Below, one piece after another: positions 41,279 to 50,922 of a stretch of DNA of 64,000 nucleotides. Position numbers and translations under genes: made by a program. Numbering within the stretch: position 1 is the stretch's first letter; each line of letters starts with the position of its first letter. Below the pieces are notes generated by a model that made no database searches, had not been told where the DNA came from, and saw nothing but the letters and a program-made list of their open reading frames with translations. The stretch is from Phytohabitans maris (GTDB lineage Bacteria > Actinomycetota > Actinomycetes > Mycobacteriales > Micromonosporaceae), in the NCBI RefSeq assembly GCF_031085175.1, contig NZ_JAVHUY010000029.1, forward strand, positions 1-64,000, written 5' to 3'.

Positions 41279-41862
41279 TCGCCTTCCCCCGCCCCCGGGC
41301 GACCCTCGCACGCAGTCCGGACGACGGCCTCCACCCCCGGTCGCCGCCGGAGCTCCTCCTCCATCGGCGGGCTCTGCTCCGGCTGGGCCAACGTGACCCG
41401 GAACGACTCCGGAATCTGCCTGGGCTTGACGGCGGCGATCAGGTCCGGCGCGTCCCGGTACATCTCCTTGAACTTCTCGTAGGCCGCCTCCCGCGTCTGG
41501 AACCGCACCTGCCGCACGCGCGGGTCGGACCGCAGCGACTCGTCGAGGTCGGCGAGCTGCCGATCGGTGACGTCATGCCTCAGGAAGACCGCGATCTCGT
41601 CCACCACCTCGACCGGCTGGCTGCACCCCGGCCCGATCGCCAGTGACATCGCGGTCGGTATCGAGGGTGGCGCGGTAGCCAGGTTCACGGCGACGACGGT
41701 GGCGAGCACCGTGACCACCCCCGCCACGCCGCCGGCGAGCAGGTGCCGGCGGCGGCGCCGGCGACGCCCGCCGGCCATGGCCTCCTGCGCCAGGTCACCG
41801 GGGGGCGGAAGGGGCTCGTCACCGAGCGCTCGTTCGAAGAGCACCCGAAGGTTCTGGTCCAT
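41275..41862 (-). CDS. Membrane protein with FtsX-like extracellular domain, probable anti-sigma partner
   Basis: A 195-residue protein. A short cytoplasmic N-terminus (MDQNLRVLFERALGDEPLPPP) ends in a run of arginines, followed by one membrane segment (LLAGGVAGVVTVLATVVAVNLA). The outer domain contains VFLRHDVTDRQLADLDESL, VRFQTREAAYEKFKEMY and PESFRVTL, which match the extracellular domain of FtsX (PF18075), the part that in FtsX contacts peptidoglycan hydrolases such as RipC. No FtsX permease helices are present. It is translationally coupled to the SigE-family factor, so a wall-sensing signal to the sigma factor is a reasonable hypothesis. AGGAG precedes the ATG at 41862. Confidence 0.8.
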   Translation of the reverse strand: MDQNLRVLFERALGDEPLPPPGDLAQEAMAGGRRRRRRRHLLAGGVAGVVTVLATVVAVNLATAPPSIPTAMSLAIGPGCSQPVEVVDEIAVFLRHDVTDRQLADLDESLRSDPRVRQVRFQTREAAYEKFKEMYRDAPDLIAAVKPRQIPESFRVTLAQPEQSPPMEEELRRRPGVEAVVRTACEGRPGAGEGE

Positions 41863-42140
41863 CGCTCGCTCCTGTCGCGTGGCTTGCCGTCCCCCTTACG
41901 ACTGGGTGGGCCGCCCAATCGGTCACACACCCGAGGCGATCGCGCTCCCCATCCTCCCGAAGCCGGCGCCGGCGGATCGGGCCCACCTCCCAACCGCGGT
42001 GAGACCTGCCGGTCAGCCCGGACGCCCGGGTACAAGGGCCCTGCCCGCATTGCCGGTGCGCCGCGCAGGCTGACGGTGGACGAGCGGGTACTCCGGGCGG
42101 CACTGCTGGCCGCTTGACCGGCGCGGAGAGTGGAGGAGCC

Positions 42141-42671
42141 ATGCGTGCACTTGTCGTGTACGAGTCGATGTACGGCAATACCCACCGGATCGCGGAGGCG
42201 ATCGGCGAGGGCTTGGCGGAGGGGTTCCAGGTCGACGTCGTGCCCGTCGAGCATGCCGGTGCGGGCCTGGTCGAGGCCGCGGACCTGCTCGTGGTGGGTG
42301 GCCCGACGCACGCGCACAGCCTCAGCCGGGCCGGAACCCGGGCGTCGGCGGCGGCCGAGGCGCGCAAGCCGGGCAGCACGCTCATCCTCGACCCGGCCGC
42401 GGAGGGACCGGGCCTGCGCGAGTGGCTGGACGCTCCGCTGGTGACACAGGCCAGGGCGGCCGCCTTCGACACCCGCATGGACGCCCCGGCGGTGCTGACC
42501 GGCCGGGCCGCCAAAGGCATAGCCCGCCGGCTACGCCAGCGTGGCCTGGAACTCGTGGGGGAGCCGGAGAGCTTCCTGGTCACGAAGCAGAACCACCTCG
42601 AACCCCAGGAAGTCGGCAGGGCCCGCGAGTGGGGCCGGCAACTTGTCGGCTCGCTCACCCCGCGCGGCTGA
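42141..42671 (+). CDS. Flavodoxin domain protein
   Basis: A 176-residue FMN-binding protein. The phosphate-binding loop YESMYGNTHRIAEAI (residues 7-21) and the second loop VVGGPTHAHSLSRAGTR are diagnostic of flavodoxin/NAD(P)H-quinone-type folds. It is longer at the C-terminus than short flavodoxins. These cytoplasmic proteins shuttle electrons or reduce quinones; the partner is not visible. The ATG at 42141 follows GGAGGAG. Its 3' end overlaps the stop of the decayed histidine kinase on the other strand by 17 bp, which suggests the region downstream has been rearranged. Confidence 0.85.
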   Translation: MRALVVYESMYGNTHRIAEAIGEGLAEGFQVDVVPVEHAGAGLVEAADLLVVGGPTHAHSLSRAGTRASAAAEARKPGSTLILDPAAEGPGLREWLDAPLVTQARAAAFDTRMDAPAVLTGRAAKGIARRLRQRGLELVGEPESFLVTKQNHLEPQEVGRAREWGRQLVGSLTPRG

Positions 42672-43030
42672 TCCGCCCGTTTCCGAGCGGGCCTGCGGGA
42701 AAGGCCACCTCAACGTCCAGGCCGCCCTCCGGCCGGGCGCTCGCGCGCAGCGCGGCGCCGTGGGCGACGGCGATGGCCCGCACGATGGCCAGGCCCAGCC
42801 CGTGCCCGTCGGGCCGGGTGCGGTCGCCGGCCAGCCGCTGGAACGGCTGGAGCAGGCGGTCGACCTCGGCCGGCGGGACGACCGGGCCGGTGTTCCAGAC
42901 CCGGACCAGCGCGCCCGCCCCGGTCGCCCCGGTGCTCACCTCGACCCGTCCGCCGGGGGCGTTGTGGCGGACGGCGTTCTCGGCGAGGTTTGTCACCAGA
43001 CCGGCGAGACGGCGGGCAGCCACCGCGCCA
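42655..43030 (-). pseudogene. Histidine kinase remnant (C-terminal HATPase domain only)
   Basis: The minus strand encodes the end of a sensor kinase: RRLAGLVTNLAENAVRHN (N box), VWNTGPVVPPAEVDRLLQPFQRL (near the D box) and GHGLGLAIVRAIAVAHG (G2 box), up to the stop at 42655. Upstream of RRLAGLV the kinase sequence stops abruptly at about 43015-43030. The dimerisation domain with the phosphorylated His, the sensor and the membrane segments are all missing. At the break the plus strand turns into a truncated ABC permease. A deletion removing the 5' ends of two divergent genes explains both. Confidence 0.75.
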
Positions 43031-43790
43031 TCCTCACCCCGTGGGCCAAGGCCGGCCTCGTCGTCAAGGACGGCACCCGGGCCGGTTCCAGCTACGCGGC
43101 GGTCATGCTGACCGGAGCGCACGGGGTACGCATGCAGCACGACTACGTCCACGACCGCGCCGGATCAACCGGTGGCGGCCCGCGCTGGCTGCGGCTGACC
43201 CGTTCCGGCGACACGGTCACCGGCGCCGAGTCCGCAGACGGTGCACAGTGGACCGACGTCGGCTCGGTACGGCTCAGCGGCCTGCCGTCCACTGTGGAGA
43301 TCGGGCTGTTCGCCACCTCGCCGCAGTACGCGGAGACGGTCGACACGCCGTTCGGCACGACCGGCGTCGCCACCGAACCGAGCCGGCTCACCGCCACCTT
43401 CGACCACGTCGACCCGGCCGGCGACTGGACCGGGACGGTGCTCGGCGGAGCGCGGGCGCGGGAGTCCGGCGGGTACGAGCGGGACGGCGACCGCTTCACG
43501 CTCCGCGGCACCGGCGACATCGCCCCGGCGGTGGCGGGCGCGACCGGCCTCGGTACCACGATCACGCAGACGCTGGCCGGCACGTTCGCGGCGTTCATCG
43601 TCATGGTCGTGGTCGGCGCGCTGACCGCGACCGGCGAGTACCGGCGCGGCCTCATCCGCACCGCCCTGGCCGCCACGCCCGGCCGCGGGCGCGTACTGGC
43701 CGCGAAGGCGCTCGTCGTCGGGTGCTGGCCCTGTGGGCGGCGGCCGCCCTGCTGGCCGGCGCGCTGGCCATCCAGGCCCGCGACGCCTGA
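43025..43790 (+). pseudogene. ABC transporter permease remnant (5' deleted, internal deletion/frameshift)
   Basis: The plus strand from about 43025 encodes PWAKAGLVVKDGTRAGSSYAAVM ... MQHDYVHDRAGS ... WLRLTRSGDTVTGAESADG, the large extracellular domain of an actinomycete ABC-2-type permease. It continues with [36 protein letters not shown] and [12 protein letters not shown]. No start codon or N-terminal helices are present. Near 43716 the frame shifts, and the final [22 protein letters not shown], the usual permease C-terminus, is in another phase. Roughly 200 residues between are gone. The gene is clearly non-functional. Confidence 0.75.
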
Positions 43791-43910
43791 GCCGCCAGGG
43801 CTGGCAAGCTCTGGCCGCCGCGTCCGCGAACGCGGACCGGGCACTGCTGTGTGCCACGGACCGGAACGGAACGCGTGGAAGGCGCGCCACGCGGCCCGAT
43901 ACTTGGCCGC

Positions 43911-44735
43911 ATGTCACTCGGCTCCCCGGCCGCGGTCCGCGCTGCCGCCGATCGGCTCAGCGCCGCGGCGGCCACCGGCACGCCCTGCGCACCGATCCGC
44001 GACCTGATCGGCCCCGGCGACGTCGCCACCGCGTACCGGGTGCAGCGGCTGGTGGTGCAGCGGCGGCTGGCCGCCGGTGCCCGGGTCGCCGGCCGCAAGA
44101 TCGGGTTGACCTCGGCGGCCGTGCGGCGGCAGCTCGGCGTGGACAGCCCGGACTTCGGCGTGCTCCTCGACGACATGGCGTACGGCCCGGCGGCGACGAT
44201 CCCGATGAGCCGGCTGCTCCAGCCCCGGATCGAGGCGGAGATCGCCTTCCGGCTCGGCGCCGACCTGGCCGGCGGCCGGGTCGGCACCCCGTTCACGGTG
44301 GCCGAGGTGCGCGCGGCGGTCGCGTACGCCGCACCGGCGCTCGAGGTCTGCGACAGTCGGGTCGCCGGCTGGGACATCAGCCTCGCGGACACCGTCGCCG
44401 ACAACGCCTCCAGCGGGCTGTACGTGCTGGGCGAGGTGCGCCGGCCGCTGAACGAGTTCGAGCCGGTGACGGCGGAGATGCGGATGACCGTGGACGGCGA
44501 GGTCGCCTCGACCGGTTCCGGCGCCGCCTGCCTGGGCGATCCGCTCGCGGCCGTCGCCTGGCTCGCCACGACCGCCCGCGATCTCGGCAGTCCGCTGGTG
44601 GCCGGGCAGGTCGTCCTCTCCGGGGCGCTCGGCCCGATGGTGCCGGTCGCCGCCGGAAACCAGGTGCGTGCGCGGATAACCGGTCTGGGGAGCGTCTCGG
44701 TGGCGTTCGACGGTGGAGACGGAGGGGAGCGGTGA
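43911..44735 (+). CDS. 2-keto-4-pentenoate hydratase / 2-oxo-3-hexenedioate decarboxylase family protein
   Basis: A 274-residue enzyme of the MhpD/DmpE-DmpH family. Motifs are [26 protein letters not shown] (residues about 60-85), [10 protein letters not shown] with the metal-binding glutamates, [15 protein letters not shown] and SSGLYVLG. These enzymes use Mg or Mn to hydrate 2-hydroxypenta-2,4-dienoate to 4-hydroxy-2-oxovalerate, or to decarboxylate oxalocrotonate; sequence alone does not separate the two. The next two genes catalyse the following steps, so hydratase is the natural reading. ATG 43911 has only a weak ribosome site. Its stop overlaps the next start (GTGA). Confidence 0.88.
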   Translation: MSLGSPAAVRAAADRLSAAAATGTPCAPIRDLIGPGDVATAYRVQRLVVQRRLAAGARVAGRKIGLTSAAVRRQLGVDSPDFGVLLDDMAYGPAATIPMSRLLQPRIEAEIAFRLGADLAGGRVGTPFTVAEVRAAVAYAAPALEVCDSRVAGWDISLADTVADNASSGLYVLGEVRRPLNEFEPVTAEMRMTVDGEVASTGSGAACLGDPLAAVAWLATTARDLGSPLVAGQVVLSGALGPMVPVAAGNQVRARITGLGSVSVAFDGGDGGER

Positions 44736-45682
44736 GCGTGAAGGTGGCGGTCGTCGGCTCGGGCAACATCGGGACCGACCTGATGATCAAGGTACTGCGC
44801 ACCTCGAAGGCGCTGGAGATGGGCGCGATGGTCGGTATCGACCCGGCCTCCGACGGGCTCGCCCGCGCGGCCCGGCTCGGTGTGCCGACGACGCACCACG
44901 GCGCCGACGGCCTCGTCGCGCTCGCCGGGTTCGACGAGATCGAGATCGTCTTCGACGCGACCTCCGCCGGCGCGCACAAGGCCAACGCGGCCGCGCTGGC
45001 GCCGTACGGCAAGCGGCTGGTCGATCTCACCCCGGCCGCCCTCGGGCCGTTCGTCGTGCCCGCGGTCAACCTCGACGACAACCTCGCCGCCGGCAACCTC
45101 AACATGGTGACCTGCGGCGGCCAGGCGACGATCCCCGTCGTCGCGGCGGTCTCGCGCGTCACGCCGGTGCCGTACGCGGAGATCGTCGCCTCGATCGCCG
45201 CGCGCTCGGCGGGGCCCGGCACGCGGGCGAACATCGACGAGTTCACCGAGACCACGAGCCACGCGATCGAGACGGTGGGCGGCGCGGCCCGGGGCAAGGC
45301 GATCATCATCCTGAACCCGGCCGAGCCGCCGCTGATCATGCGGGACACCGTGCTCTGCCTGATCGGCGATCCCGACCCCGCCGTACACGAGGAGATCCGC
45401 GCGTCGGTCCACGCGATGGTGGCCGCGGTCGCGGACTACGTACCGGGGTACCGGCTCAAGCAGGATGTGCAGGTAACGCCGGTGCCGCCCGACCAGCCTT
45501 TGTGGACACTCGCCGGCGGCGCGGCGGTGACCCACCAGGTCAGCGTCTTCCTGGAGGTGGAGGGGGCGGCCCACTACCTGCCCGCCTACGCGGGAAACCT
45601 GGACATCATGACGTCGGCCGCGCTGCGGGTCGGGGAGCGGATCGCCGGGCAGGTCGCCCAGCGGCGGGGAGCGCGGGTATGA
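44732..45682 (+). CDS. dmpF: Acetaldehyde dehydrogenase (acetylating)
   Basis: A 316-residue NAD- and CoA-dependent enzyme converting acetaldehyde (or propanal) to acyl-Co[22 protein letters not shown] is the Rossmann fold, and [12 protein letters not shown] contains the catalytic cysteine (about residue 129). [13 protein letters not shown] and the C-terminal [17 protein letters not shown] segment, which helps contact the aldolase, are family-typical. In characterised systems it forms a complex with the aldolase so that the volatile aldehyde is channelled. GTG 44732 overlaps the hydratase stop, and its own stop overlaps the aldolase start, indicating tight coupling. Confidence 0.92.
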   Translation: MSVKVAVVGSGNIGTDLMIKVLRTSKALEMGAMVGIDPASDGLARAARLGVPTTHHGADGLVALAGFDEIEIVFDATSAGAHKANAAALAPYGKRLVDLTPAALGPFVVPAVNLDDNLAAGNLNMVTCGGQATIPVVAAVSRVTPVPYAEIVASIAARSAGPGTRANIDEFTETTSHAIETVGGAARGKAIIILNPAEPPLIMRDTVLCLIGDPDPAVHEEIRASVHAMVAAVADYVPGYRLKQDVQVTPVPPDQPLWTLAGGAAVTHQVSVFLEVEGAAHYLPAYAGNLDIMTSAALRVGERIAGQVAQRRGARV

Positions 45683-46680
45683 CGCGGCTGTTCGTACAGG
45701 ACGTCACCTTGCGGGACGGCATGCACGCGGTCCGCCATCGGATGGCGCCCGGGCACGTCGGGCGGATCGTCGCGGCGCTGGACGCGGCCGGGGTGGACGG
45801 CATCGAGGTCGCCCACGGCGACGGGCTCGCCGGCGGGTCGCTGACGTACGGGCCCGGGTCGCACACCGACTGGGAGTGGCTCGAACAGGCCGCGTCCCAC
45901 GTCACCCGCGCCCGGCTGACCACCTTGCTGCTGCCCGGCATCGGCACCGTCCAGGAGCTCAAGCGCGCCTACGAGGCCGGCGTGCGCTCGGTGCGCATCG
46001 CCACCCACTGCACCGAGGCGGACATCTCCGCCCAGCACATGGCGTTCGCCCGCGAGATCGGGATGGACGTGGCCGGGTTCCTGATGATGAGCCACCTGGC
46101 GCCGCCCCGGGAGTTGGCGCGCCAGGCCGCCCTGATGGAGTCCTACGGCGCGCACTGCGTGTACATCACCGACTCCGGCGGCCGCCTGCTCATGGACGGC
46201 GTACGCGAACGGGTGCGCGCCTACCGGGACGTGCTCGACCCGGCCACCGAGGTCGGCATCCACGCGCACGAGAACCTGTCGCTGTCGGTGGCCAACTCGG
46301 TCGTGGCCGTCGAGGAGGGCGTCACCCGGGTCGACGCGTCGCTGGCCGGCCAGGGCGCGGGAGCGGGCAACTGCCCGATCGAGCCGTTCGTGGCCGTGGC
46401 GACGCTGCTCGGCTGGGAGCACGGCTGCGACCTGTTCGCCCTCCAGGACGCGGCCGAGGACCTGGTCCGCCCCCTGCAGGACCGCCCGGTCCGGGTCGAC
46501 CGGGAAACGCTCACCCTCGGCTACGCCGGGGTGTACTCGAGCTTCCTCCGGCACGCCGAGGCGGCCGCGGAACGCTTCGGGATCGACACCCGCTCCATCC
46601 TGCTGGAGGTCGGCCGGCGCGCCCTTGTCGGCGGTCAGGAGGACCTGATATCCGACATCGCCCTCGACCTCACCCGCTGA
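45679..46680 (+). CDS. dmpG: 4-hydroxy-2-oxovalerate aldolase
   Basis: A 333-residue class II pyruvate aldolase splitting 4-hydroxy-2-oxovalerate into pyruvate and acetaldehyde. [17 protein letters not shown] (residues 6-22) has the catalytic Arg-Asp-Gly and His. The metal-binding [15 protein letters not shown] and the C-terminal communication domain ([29 protein letters not shown]) are present. ATG 45679 overlaps the previous stop (ATGA). It completes a hydratase-dehydrogenase-aldolase operon, the lower meta-cleavage pathway. No ring-cleavage dioxygenase or hydrolase is in the window, so the upper pathway must be elsewhere. It converges with the monooxygenase operon across 67 bp. Confidence 0.93.
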   Translation: MTRLFVQDVTLRDGMHAVRHRMAPGHVGRIVAALDAAGVDGIEVAHGDGLAGGSLTYGPGSHTDWEWLEQAASHVTRARLTTLLLPGIGTVQELKRAYEAGVRSVRIATHCTEADISAQHMAFAREIGMDVAGFLMMSHLAPPRELARQAALMESYGAHCVYITDSGGRLLMDGVRERVRAYRDVLDPATEVGIHAHENLSLSVANSVVAVEEGVTRVDASLAGQGAGAGNCPIEPFVAVATLLGWEHGCDLFALQDAAEDLVRPLQDRPVRVDRETLTLGYAGVYSSFLRHAEAAAERFGIDTRSILLEVGRRALVGGQEDLISDIALDLTR

Positions 46681-46747
46681 ACAGCTTTCCCAGCGGGCGA
46701 GGTCGGCGCCCGGCTACCCGGTCGTCAGGCGCCAGCCGGCACGCGCG

Positions 46748-48100
46748 TCATGCCGCCGGCCGACGATCGGGGTGGGCCAGCCCCAGGTGCTCGCGGAGCG
46801 TCGCGCCGGTGTAGTCGGCGCGGAAGACACCCCGTTCCTGCAGCAGCGGCACGACCGTGTCGGCGAACTCGTCGAGTCCGTCCGGCACCAGGTGTGGCAC
46901 GAGGATGAACCCGTCGCTGGCGTCCCGCTGCACGAGGTCGTCGATGGACTCGGCGACCGTGGCGGGCGCGCCGATGAACGTCTGCCGTGTGGTCACCTCG
47001 ATGACCAGCTCGCGGATGGAGAGCCTCTTCGCCTCGGCCAGCTCGCGCCACCGTCGCGCGGTCTCCAGCGGGTCGCCGAACATCCGGGTGCTGGCCCGCC
47101 CTTTGGCGATGGTGTTCTCCCCGACGATCGGGTCCACGTCGGGCAGTGGGCCGTCCGGGTCGTAGGCGCTCAGGTCGCGGTTCCAGAGCTGTTCCAGGTG
47201 GCGGATGGCGGTCTGGCCGCTGACCTGCTGGTGGCGGATCACCCGGGCGCGTTCCTGGGCGTCCGCGTCGGTGTCGCCGAGGACGAAGGTCGCGGCCGGG
47301 AGCACCAACAGCTCGTCCTTGGTACGGCCGTAGCGGGGCAGCCTTCGCTTCACGTCCGCGTAGAACGCCTGTCCGGCCTCGAGCGTGCCGTGCCGGCTGA
47401 AGATGGCGTCGGCGGTGGCGGCGGCGAACTCCCGCCCCTTGTCCGAGTCGCCGGCCTGCAGGATCACCGGCCGCCCCTGGGGAGCGCGCGGCACGTTGAA
47501 CCGGCCGGCGATGTCGAAGTGCTCGTCCCGGTGGGCGAAGGCGCCCGCGTCGGGCCGGGACAGGAACACCCCGGACTCCTTGTCCGCGGCCACGTCGCCC
47601 TCGCGCCACGAGTCGAAGAGCTCCCATGCGGTACGCAGGAACAGCTCGGCCCGCAGGTACCGGTCCTCTTGGCGCAGGAAGCCGCCGCGGCGGAAGTTCT
47701 CCCCGGTGAACGCGTCCCAGGAGGTGACCACGTTCCAGCCGGCCCGGCCGCCGGAGAGGTGGTCGAGGCTGGCGAACTGGCGGGCCACCTCGTACGGCTC
47801 GTTGAACGTGGAGTTGATGGTGCCGGTGAGGCCGAGCCGGTCGGTGACGGCGGCGAGCGCGGCCAGCACCGTGAACGTGTCCGGCCGGCCGACCACGTCG
47901 AGGTCGTAGATGAGGCCGTTCTGCTCGCGCAGCCGCAGCCCTTCGGCGAGGAAGAAGAAGTCGAACTTGGCCCGCTCGGCGGTGCGTGCCAGCCGCTCGA
48001 ACGAGGCGAACTCGATCTGGCTGCCCGAGCGCGGGTCGCTCCACACGGTCGTGTTGTTGACGCCGGGGAAGTGCGCCGCCAGGTGGATCTGCTTGGTCAT
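46748..48100 (-). CDS. NtaA/DmoA-family FMN-dependent monooxygenase (LLM class)
   Basis: A 450-residue luciferase-like flavin monooxygenase. Family marks: HLAAHFPGVNNTTVWSDP at the start, FDFFFLAEGL, GLTGTINSTFNEPYEVARQFASLDHLSGGRAGWNVVTSW, RHDEHFDI-type GAFAHRDEHFDIAGRFNVPRAPQG and VILQAGDSDKG. This family includes the nitrilotriacetate, dibenzothiophene-sulfone and dimethyl sulfide monooxygenases; it uses FMNH2 from a partner reductase, which is not in the window. The substrate is probably an organosulfur or amino-carboxylate compound (inference). Third gene of the operon; ATG 48100 overlaps the upstream stop by four bases. Confidence 0.9.
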   Translation of the reverse strand: MTKQIHLAAHFPGVNNTTVWSDPRSGSQIEFASFERLARTAERAKFDFFFLAEGLRLREQNGLIYDLDVVGRPDTFTVLAALAAVTDRLGLTGTINSTFNEPYEVARQFASLDHLSGGRAGWNVVTSWDAFTGENFRRGGFLRQEDRYLRAELFLRTAWELFDSWREGDVAADKESGVFLSRPDAGAFAHRDEHFDIAGRFNVPRAPQGRPVILQAGDSDKGREFAAATADAIFSRHGTLEAGQAFYADVKRRLPRYGRTKDELLVLPAATFVLGDTDADAQERARVIRHQQVSGQTAIRHLEQLWNRDLSAYDPDGPLPDVDPIVGENTIAKGRASTRMFGDPLETARRWRELAEAKRLSIRELVIEVTTRQTFIGAPATVAESIDDLVQRDASDGFILVPHLVPDGLDEFADTVVPLLQERGVFRADYTGATLREHLGLAHPDRRPAA

Positions 48101-49257
48101 CGCGCGCCTTCCACTGTGGAGTACCGGTTGGCAGGGCGGGGGAGGCCGAGCAGACCGCGCAGGGTGGTCGCCTCGTACTCGCGTCTGAATGCCCCGCGGC
48201 GGCGTAGCTCCGGCACGAGCCCGCGGGTGATCGCGGTCAGGTCGTGCGGGATCGCGCCGGGCCGCAGCCGGAAGCCCGCGATGCCGGCGGCGTGCCAATC
48301 CAGCAGCACGTCGGCGAGCTGGGCGGGCGTGCCGGTGAAGACCGCCGCGTCCGAAGCGTAGGGCGCGCCGTCCCACGCGTCGAGCCGCTTCTTGCGGTCC
48401 GTCGCCCGGCTCGGCGTGCCGTCCAGGAACACCACCAGGTCGGCGAAGACCAGCGGTGGCGCGTCGAACCGGCGTGCGACCAGCGCGGCGCTGTCCACAT
48501 CGGACGGTGTCGTGTACACCAGGTCGGTGGCGCCGGCGGCGAACCGGTACGGCACCTCGGTGTGCGCGAGCGCGGTGACCGGTGGCTGGCCCTGCGGGGG
48601 GCGGGGCACGATCGACGGTCCGCGGATCCGGAACCAGCCGCTCTCGAAGTCGACGTAGTGCAGCTTGTCCCGGTCGACGAACCGCCCGGTCGCCGCGTCC
48701 CGGATCTCGGCGTCGTCCTCCCAGCTGTCCCAGAGCCGGCGGACCACCTCGACGTAGTCGGTGGCCTCGTCGAAGAGGTCGGTGACCAGGTCGGGCCCGA
48801 TCCGGTCGGGGATCTCCCGGCGGCCGAAGTGCTTCGCCTCGTGGGGCCGGCCGGAGACCTGTACCCGCCAGCCGGCCCGGCCGGTACTGGCGAAGTCGAG
48901 CGTCGCGATCGCCTTGGCGATGTGGAACGGCTCGGTGTGCGTCACCGTCGCGGTCGGTACGAGTCCGATGTGGCGGGTCAGCGGCGCGACGCGGGCGGCG
49001 ATGAGGACCGCGTCGAGCCGGCCGCGCACCTGGTCCACCCGCTCGTCCGGCCCGTCGGCACGGGCTGCCTGTACGCCCAGCGCGTCTTCGATGGTGACGA
49101 AGTCGAGCGTGGCCGCCTCCGCCTCGCGCACCAGGTCGGCCCAGTACCCGGCGGTGAACAGCTCGGCCGGCCGGGCGTCGGGCTCGCGCCAGGCGGCCGG
49201 ATGCCAGCCCGCGCCGTCCAGCGCGACGGCCAGGTGCGGCCCGCGCCCACTGGTCAT
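48097..49257 (-). CDS. LLM class flavin-dependent oxidoreductase
   Basis: A 386-residue luciferase-like monooxygenase, shorter and diverged from its neighbour. [18 protein letters not shown] opens the barrel; [62 protein letters not shown] and [15 protein letters not shown] follow the family pattern. The substrate is unknown. ATG 49257 is chosen over 49269 because it makes a four-base ATGA overlap with the upstream stop, like the other junction in this operon. Three different LLM proteins in one transcript suggest sequential oxidation of a related set of substrates. Confidence 0.88.
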   Translation of the reverse strand: MTSGRGPHLAVALDGAGWHPAAWREPDARPAELFTAGYWADLVREAEAATLDFVTIEDALGVQAARADGPDERVDQVRGRLDAVLIAARVAPLTRHIGLVPTATVTHTEPFHIAKAIATLDFASTGRAGWRVQVSGRPHEAKHFGRREIPDRIGPDLVTDLFDEATDYVEVVRRLWDSWEDDAEIRDAATGRFVDRDKLHYVDFESGWFRIRGPSIVPRPPQGQPPVTALAHTEVPYRFAAGATDLVYTTPSDVDSAALVARRFDAPPLVFADLVVFLDGTPSRATDRKKRLDAWDGAPYASDAAVFTGTPAQLADVLLDWHAAGIAGFRLRPGAIPHDLTAITRGLVPELRRRGAFRREYEATTLRGLLGLPRPANRYSTVEGAR

Positions 49258-50375
49258 GAGAGCCCCCATTCCTTGGCGAGCAGCTCGTACGAGCGGACCC
49301 GGTCGGCGTGGTCATGCGTGATCGTGGTGACCAGCAGCTCGTCGGCGCCGGTCGCGTCGCGCAGCACCCGCAGCCGCTCGGCGACCGCCTCCGGCGCGCC
49401 GACGAACTGGGTATCGATCCGGTCGGCGAGCAGCGCGCGGTCCTCGTCGCTCCACTCGTGCGCCAGGGCCTCGGCGGGGGAGAGGAACGGCTGGGCGCCC
49501 CGCCCGGTGCGGATGTCGCGGACCCACAGCCCGTACGGCGCGGCCAGCTCGCGGGCGGTCCCTTCGTCCGGTGCCACGACCGCGTCGGCGGAGACCAGCA
49601 CGTACGGCTCGTCGAGCGCGCCGGGCCGGAACGCCGCCCGGTACGCCGACACCGCCTCCAGCACGGTCGCCGGGCTGACGTGGTAGTTGGCCGCGAACGG
49701 CAGCCCTCGTTCGCCGGCCACCCGGGCGCTCTGCCCGGCGCTGCTGCCCAGGATCCACACTTGCACGTCCGCGCCCTCTCCGGGTACGGCGTGCAGCTCC
49801 ACGTCGTCCAGCGCGTAGGTGCCGGCGATCAGCGCGAGGATGTCGCCGACCTGCTCGTCGAAGTCGGGCGGCTCGGCCCCGGGCTGCTGCAGGGCGGCCG
49901 CCTGCGCGGCGAAGCGCGGCGACTTCAGCAGCGGCAGGAACGAGAACGGCGGCGGGATGAGCAGCCCGTCGACGACCCGCGCCTCGACCCGCGGCGGCGG
50001 CTCGGCCGGTGGCCGGGCGCCACGGGCCTCCGCCACGCGCTGGCCCGAACGGCCGAGGCCCAGGTCGATCCGGCCCGGATGGAGGGCGTCCAGGGTGCCG
50101 AACTGCTCGACGACCGACACGGCGGTCTGGTGCCCCAGCTGCACCGCACCGGACCCGACCCGGATCCGCTCGGTCGCCGCGGCGACGAGCCCGATGAGTA
50201 CGGCGGTCGCCGAGCTGGCCACGCCGGGCGCGAAGTGGTGCTCGGCCAGCCAGTACCGGTGGTAGCCGGCCTGCTCGGCCCGCTGGGCGAGGTCGACGGT
50301 GTTGCGCAGTGCCTGCGCCGGTGTGCTACCGGAGACCACCGGCGCGAGGTCCAGGATCGATAGTGGTGTCGCCAT
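49254..50375 (-). CDS. LLM class flavin-dependent oxidoreductase (MsnO8-like)
   Basis: A 373-residue luciferase-like protein of the group annotated MsnO8. [93 protein letters not shown] and [26 protein letters not shown] are characteristic. First gene of the three-gene operon. The ATG at 50375 has GAGG 8 bp upstream. An operator-like dyad lies 165 bp upstream. The flavin reductase normally needed is not encoded nearby. Confidence 0.88.
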   Translation of the reverse strand: MATPLSILDLAPVVSGSTPAQALRNTVDLAQRAEQAGYHRYWLAEHHFAPGVASSATAVLIGLVAAATERIRVGSGAVQLGHQTAVSVVEQFGTLDALHPGRIDLGLGRSGQRVAEARGARPPAEPPPRVEARVVDGLLIPPPFSFLPLLKSPRFAAQAAALQQPGAEPPDFDEQVGDILALIAGTYALDDVELHAVPGEGADVQVWILGSSAGQSARVAGERGLPFAANYHVSPATVLEAVSAYRAAFRPGALDEPYVLVSADAVVAPDEGTARELAAPYGLWVRDIRTGRGAQPFLSPAEALAHEWSDEDRALLADRIDTQFVGAPEAVAERLRVLRDATGADELLVTTITHDHADRVRSYELLAKEWGLS

Positions 50376-50539
50376 GGTCGTGCCTCACTTGCGGGGTAGG
50401 CCGGGCGGGTTTACCTCGGACGTCGGGATGGCCTCGCGCGAGGAGGGCGGCGAGGTCGTCGCCGGTGCCGGCGGGGCGTCTCGCGGCTGGCGCGGGCCCG
50501 GCTGTCGCCACCTTTCCGTCTACGGCCATAGGCATAGTA

Positions 50540-50560
50540 TTCCTATCGGTCTACTAGGAA
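50540..50560 (-). promoter_or_regulatory. Candidate operator/promoter of the flavin-monooxygenase operon
   Basis: TTCCTA (50540-50545) and TAGGAA (50555-50560) are exact inverted repeats in an AT-rich island. On the minus strand TTGCTT just upstream and AATACT or TACTAT just downstream could be -35 and -10 boxes, so the dyad would sit in the promoter spacer, a place suited to a repressor. The regulator is unknown. Confidence 0.45.
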
Positions 50561-50802
50561 AGCAACCCCGCGTGGTTGGCGAACCGTTCAACCTGGCCCG
50601 GCGGCCGGTGGCCACGTCGCGCCGACTGTCCGGAAAGGACAGTGCGCGGTGGAGTGCCGGGGCGCCCCCTCGCGATCAACCCCGGGGTGAGTGGATCGCG
50701 TGCGGACCGCGACGCGGTAGCGCGAAATCCCGGTCTGAGCGCCGTCGCCGGTGTTCTTGACGGCCGCGTTACGCCGCGGTTACGGTGCTACTGCCGGTAT
50801 TC

Positions 50803-50825
50803 ATTCGACATCGAATATCTATTCG
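50803..50825 (+). promoter_or_regulatory. Overlapping dyads upstream of the DUF1593 gene
   Basis: ATTCGA-CA-TCGAAT (50803-50816) and CGAAT-ATCT-ATTCG (50812-50825) are perfect inverted repeats sharing their middle arm, about 100 bp before the ATG at 50923. Three ATTCG/CGAAT half-sites at regular spacing suggest an operator, for example for a LacI- or TetR-type regulator (inference). Confidence 0.4.
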
Positions 50826-50922
50826 CACGCAGACTCCGTCGCCGCCTCGCCACCACCCAACGTAGGCGCGTCGATGGCGCCTGCCCTCACCCCACCTTCC
50901 CCCCGAACCGAGAGGATGTGCG

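Larger units (their letters stand above)
50376..50922. other. Divergent intergenic region with two sets of dyads
   Basis: 547 bp between the monooxygenase operon (minus) and the DUF1593 gene (plus). It holds the TTCCTA/TAGGAA dyad at 50540-50560 near the operon, and paired dyads at 50803-50825 near the DUF1593 gene, each in a locally AT-rich patch. The middle (50580-50750) shows nothing I can identify. Confidence 0.55.

Noticed and set aside
41863-42140. Small gene before the flavodoxin (frame ending at 42117)
   Set aside because: The frame lacks a ribosome site, its sequence is Arg/Pro/Gly-rich and it lies in the promoter region of the anti-sigma/sigma operon.
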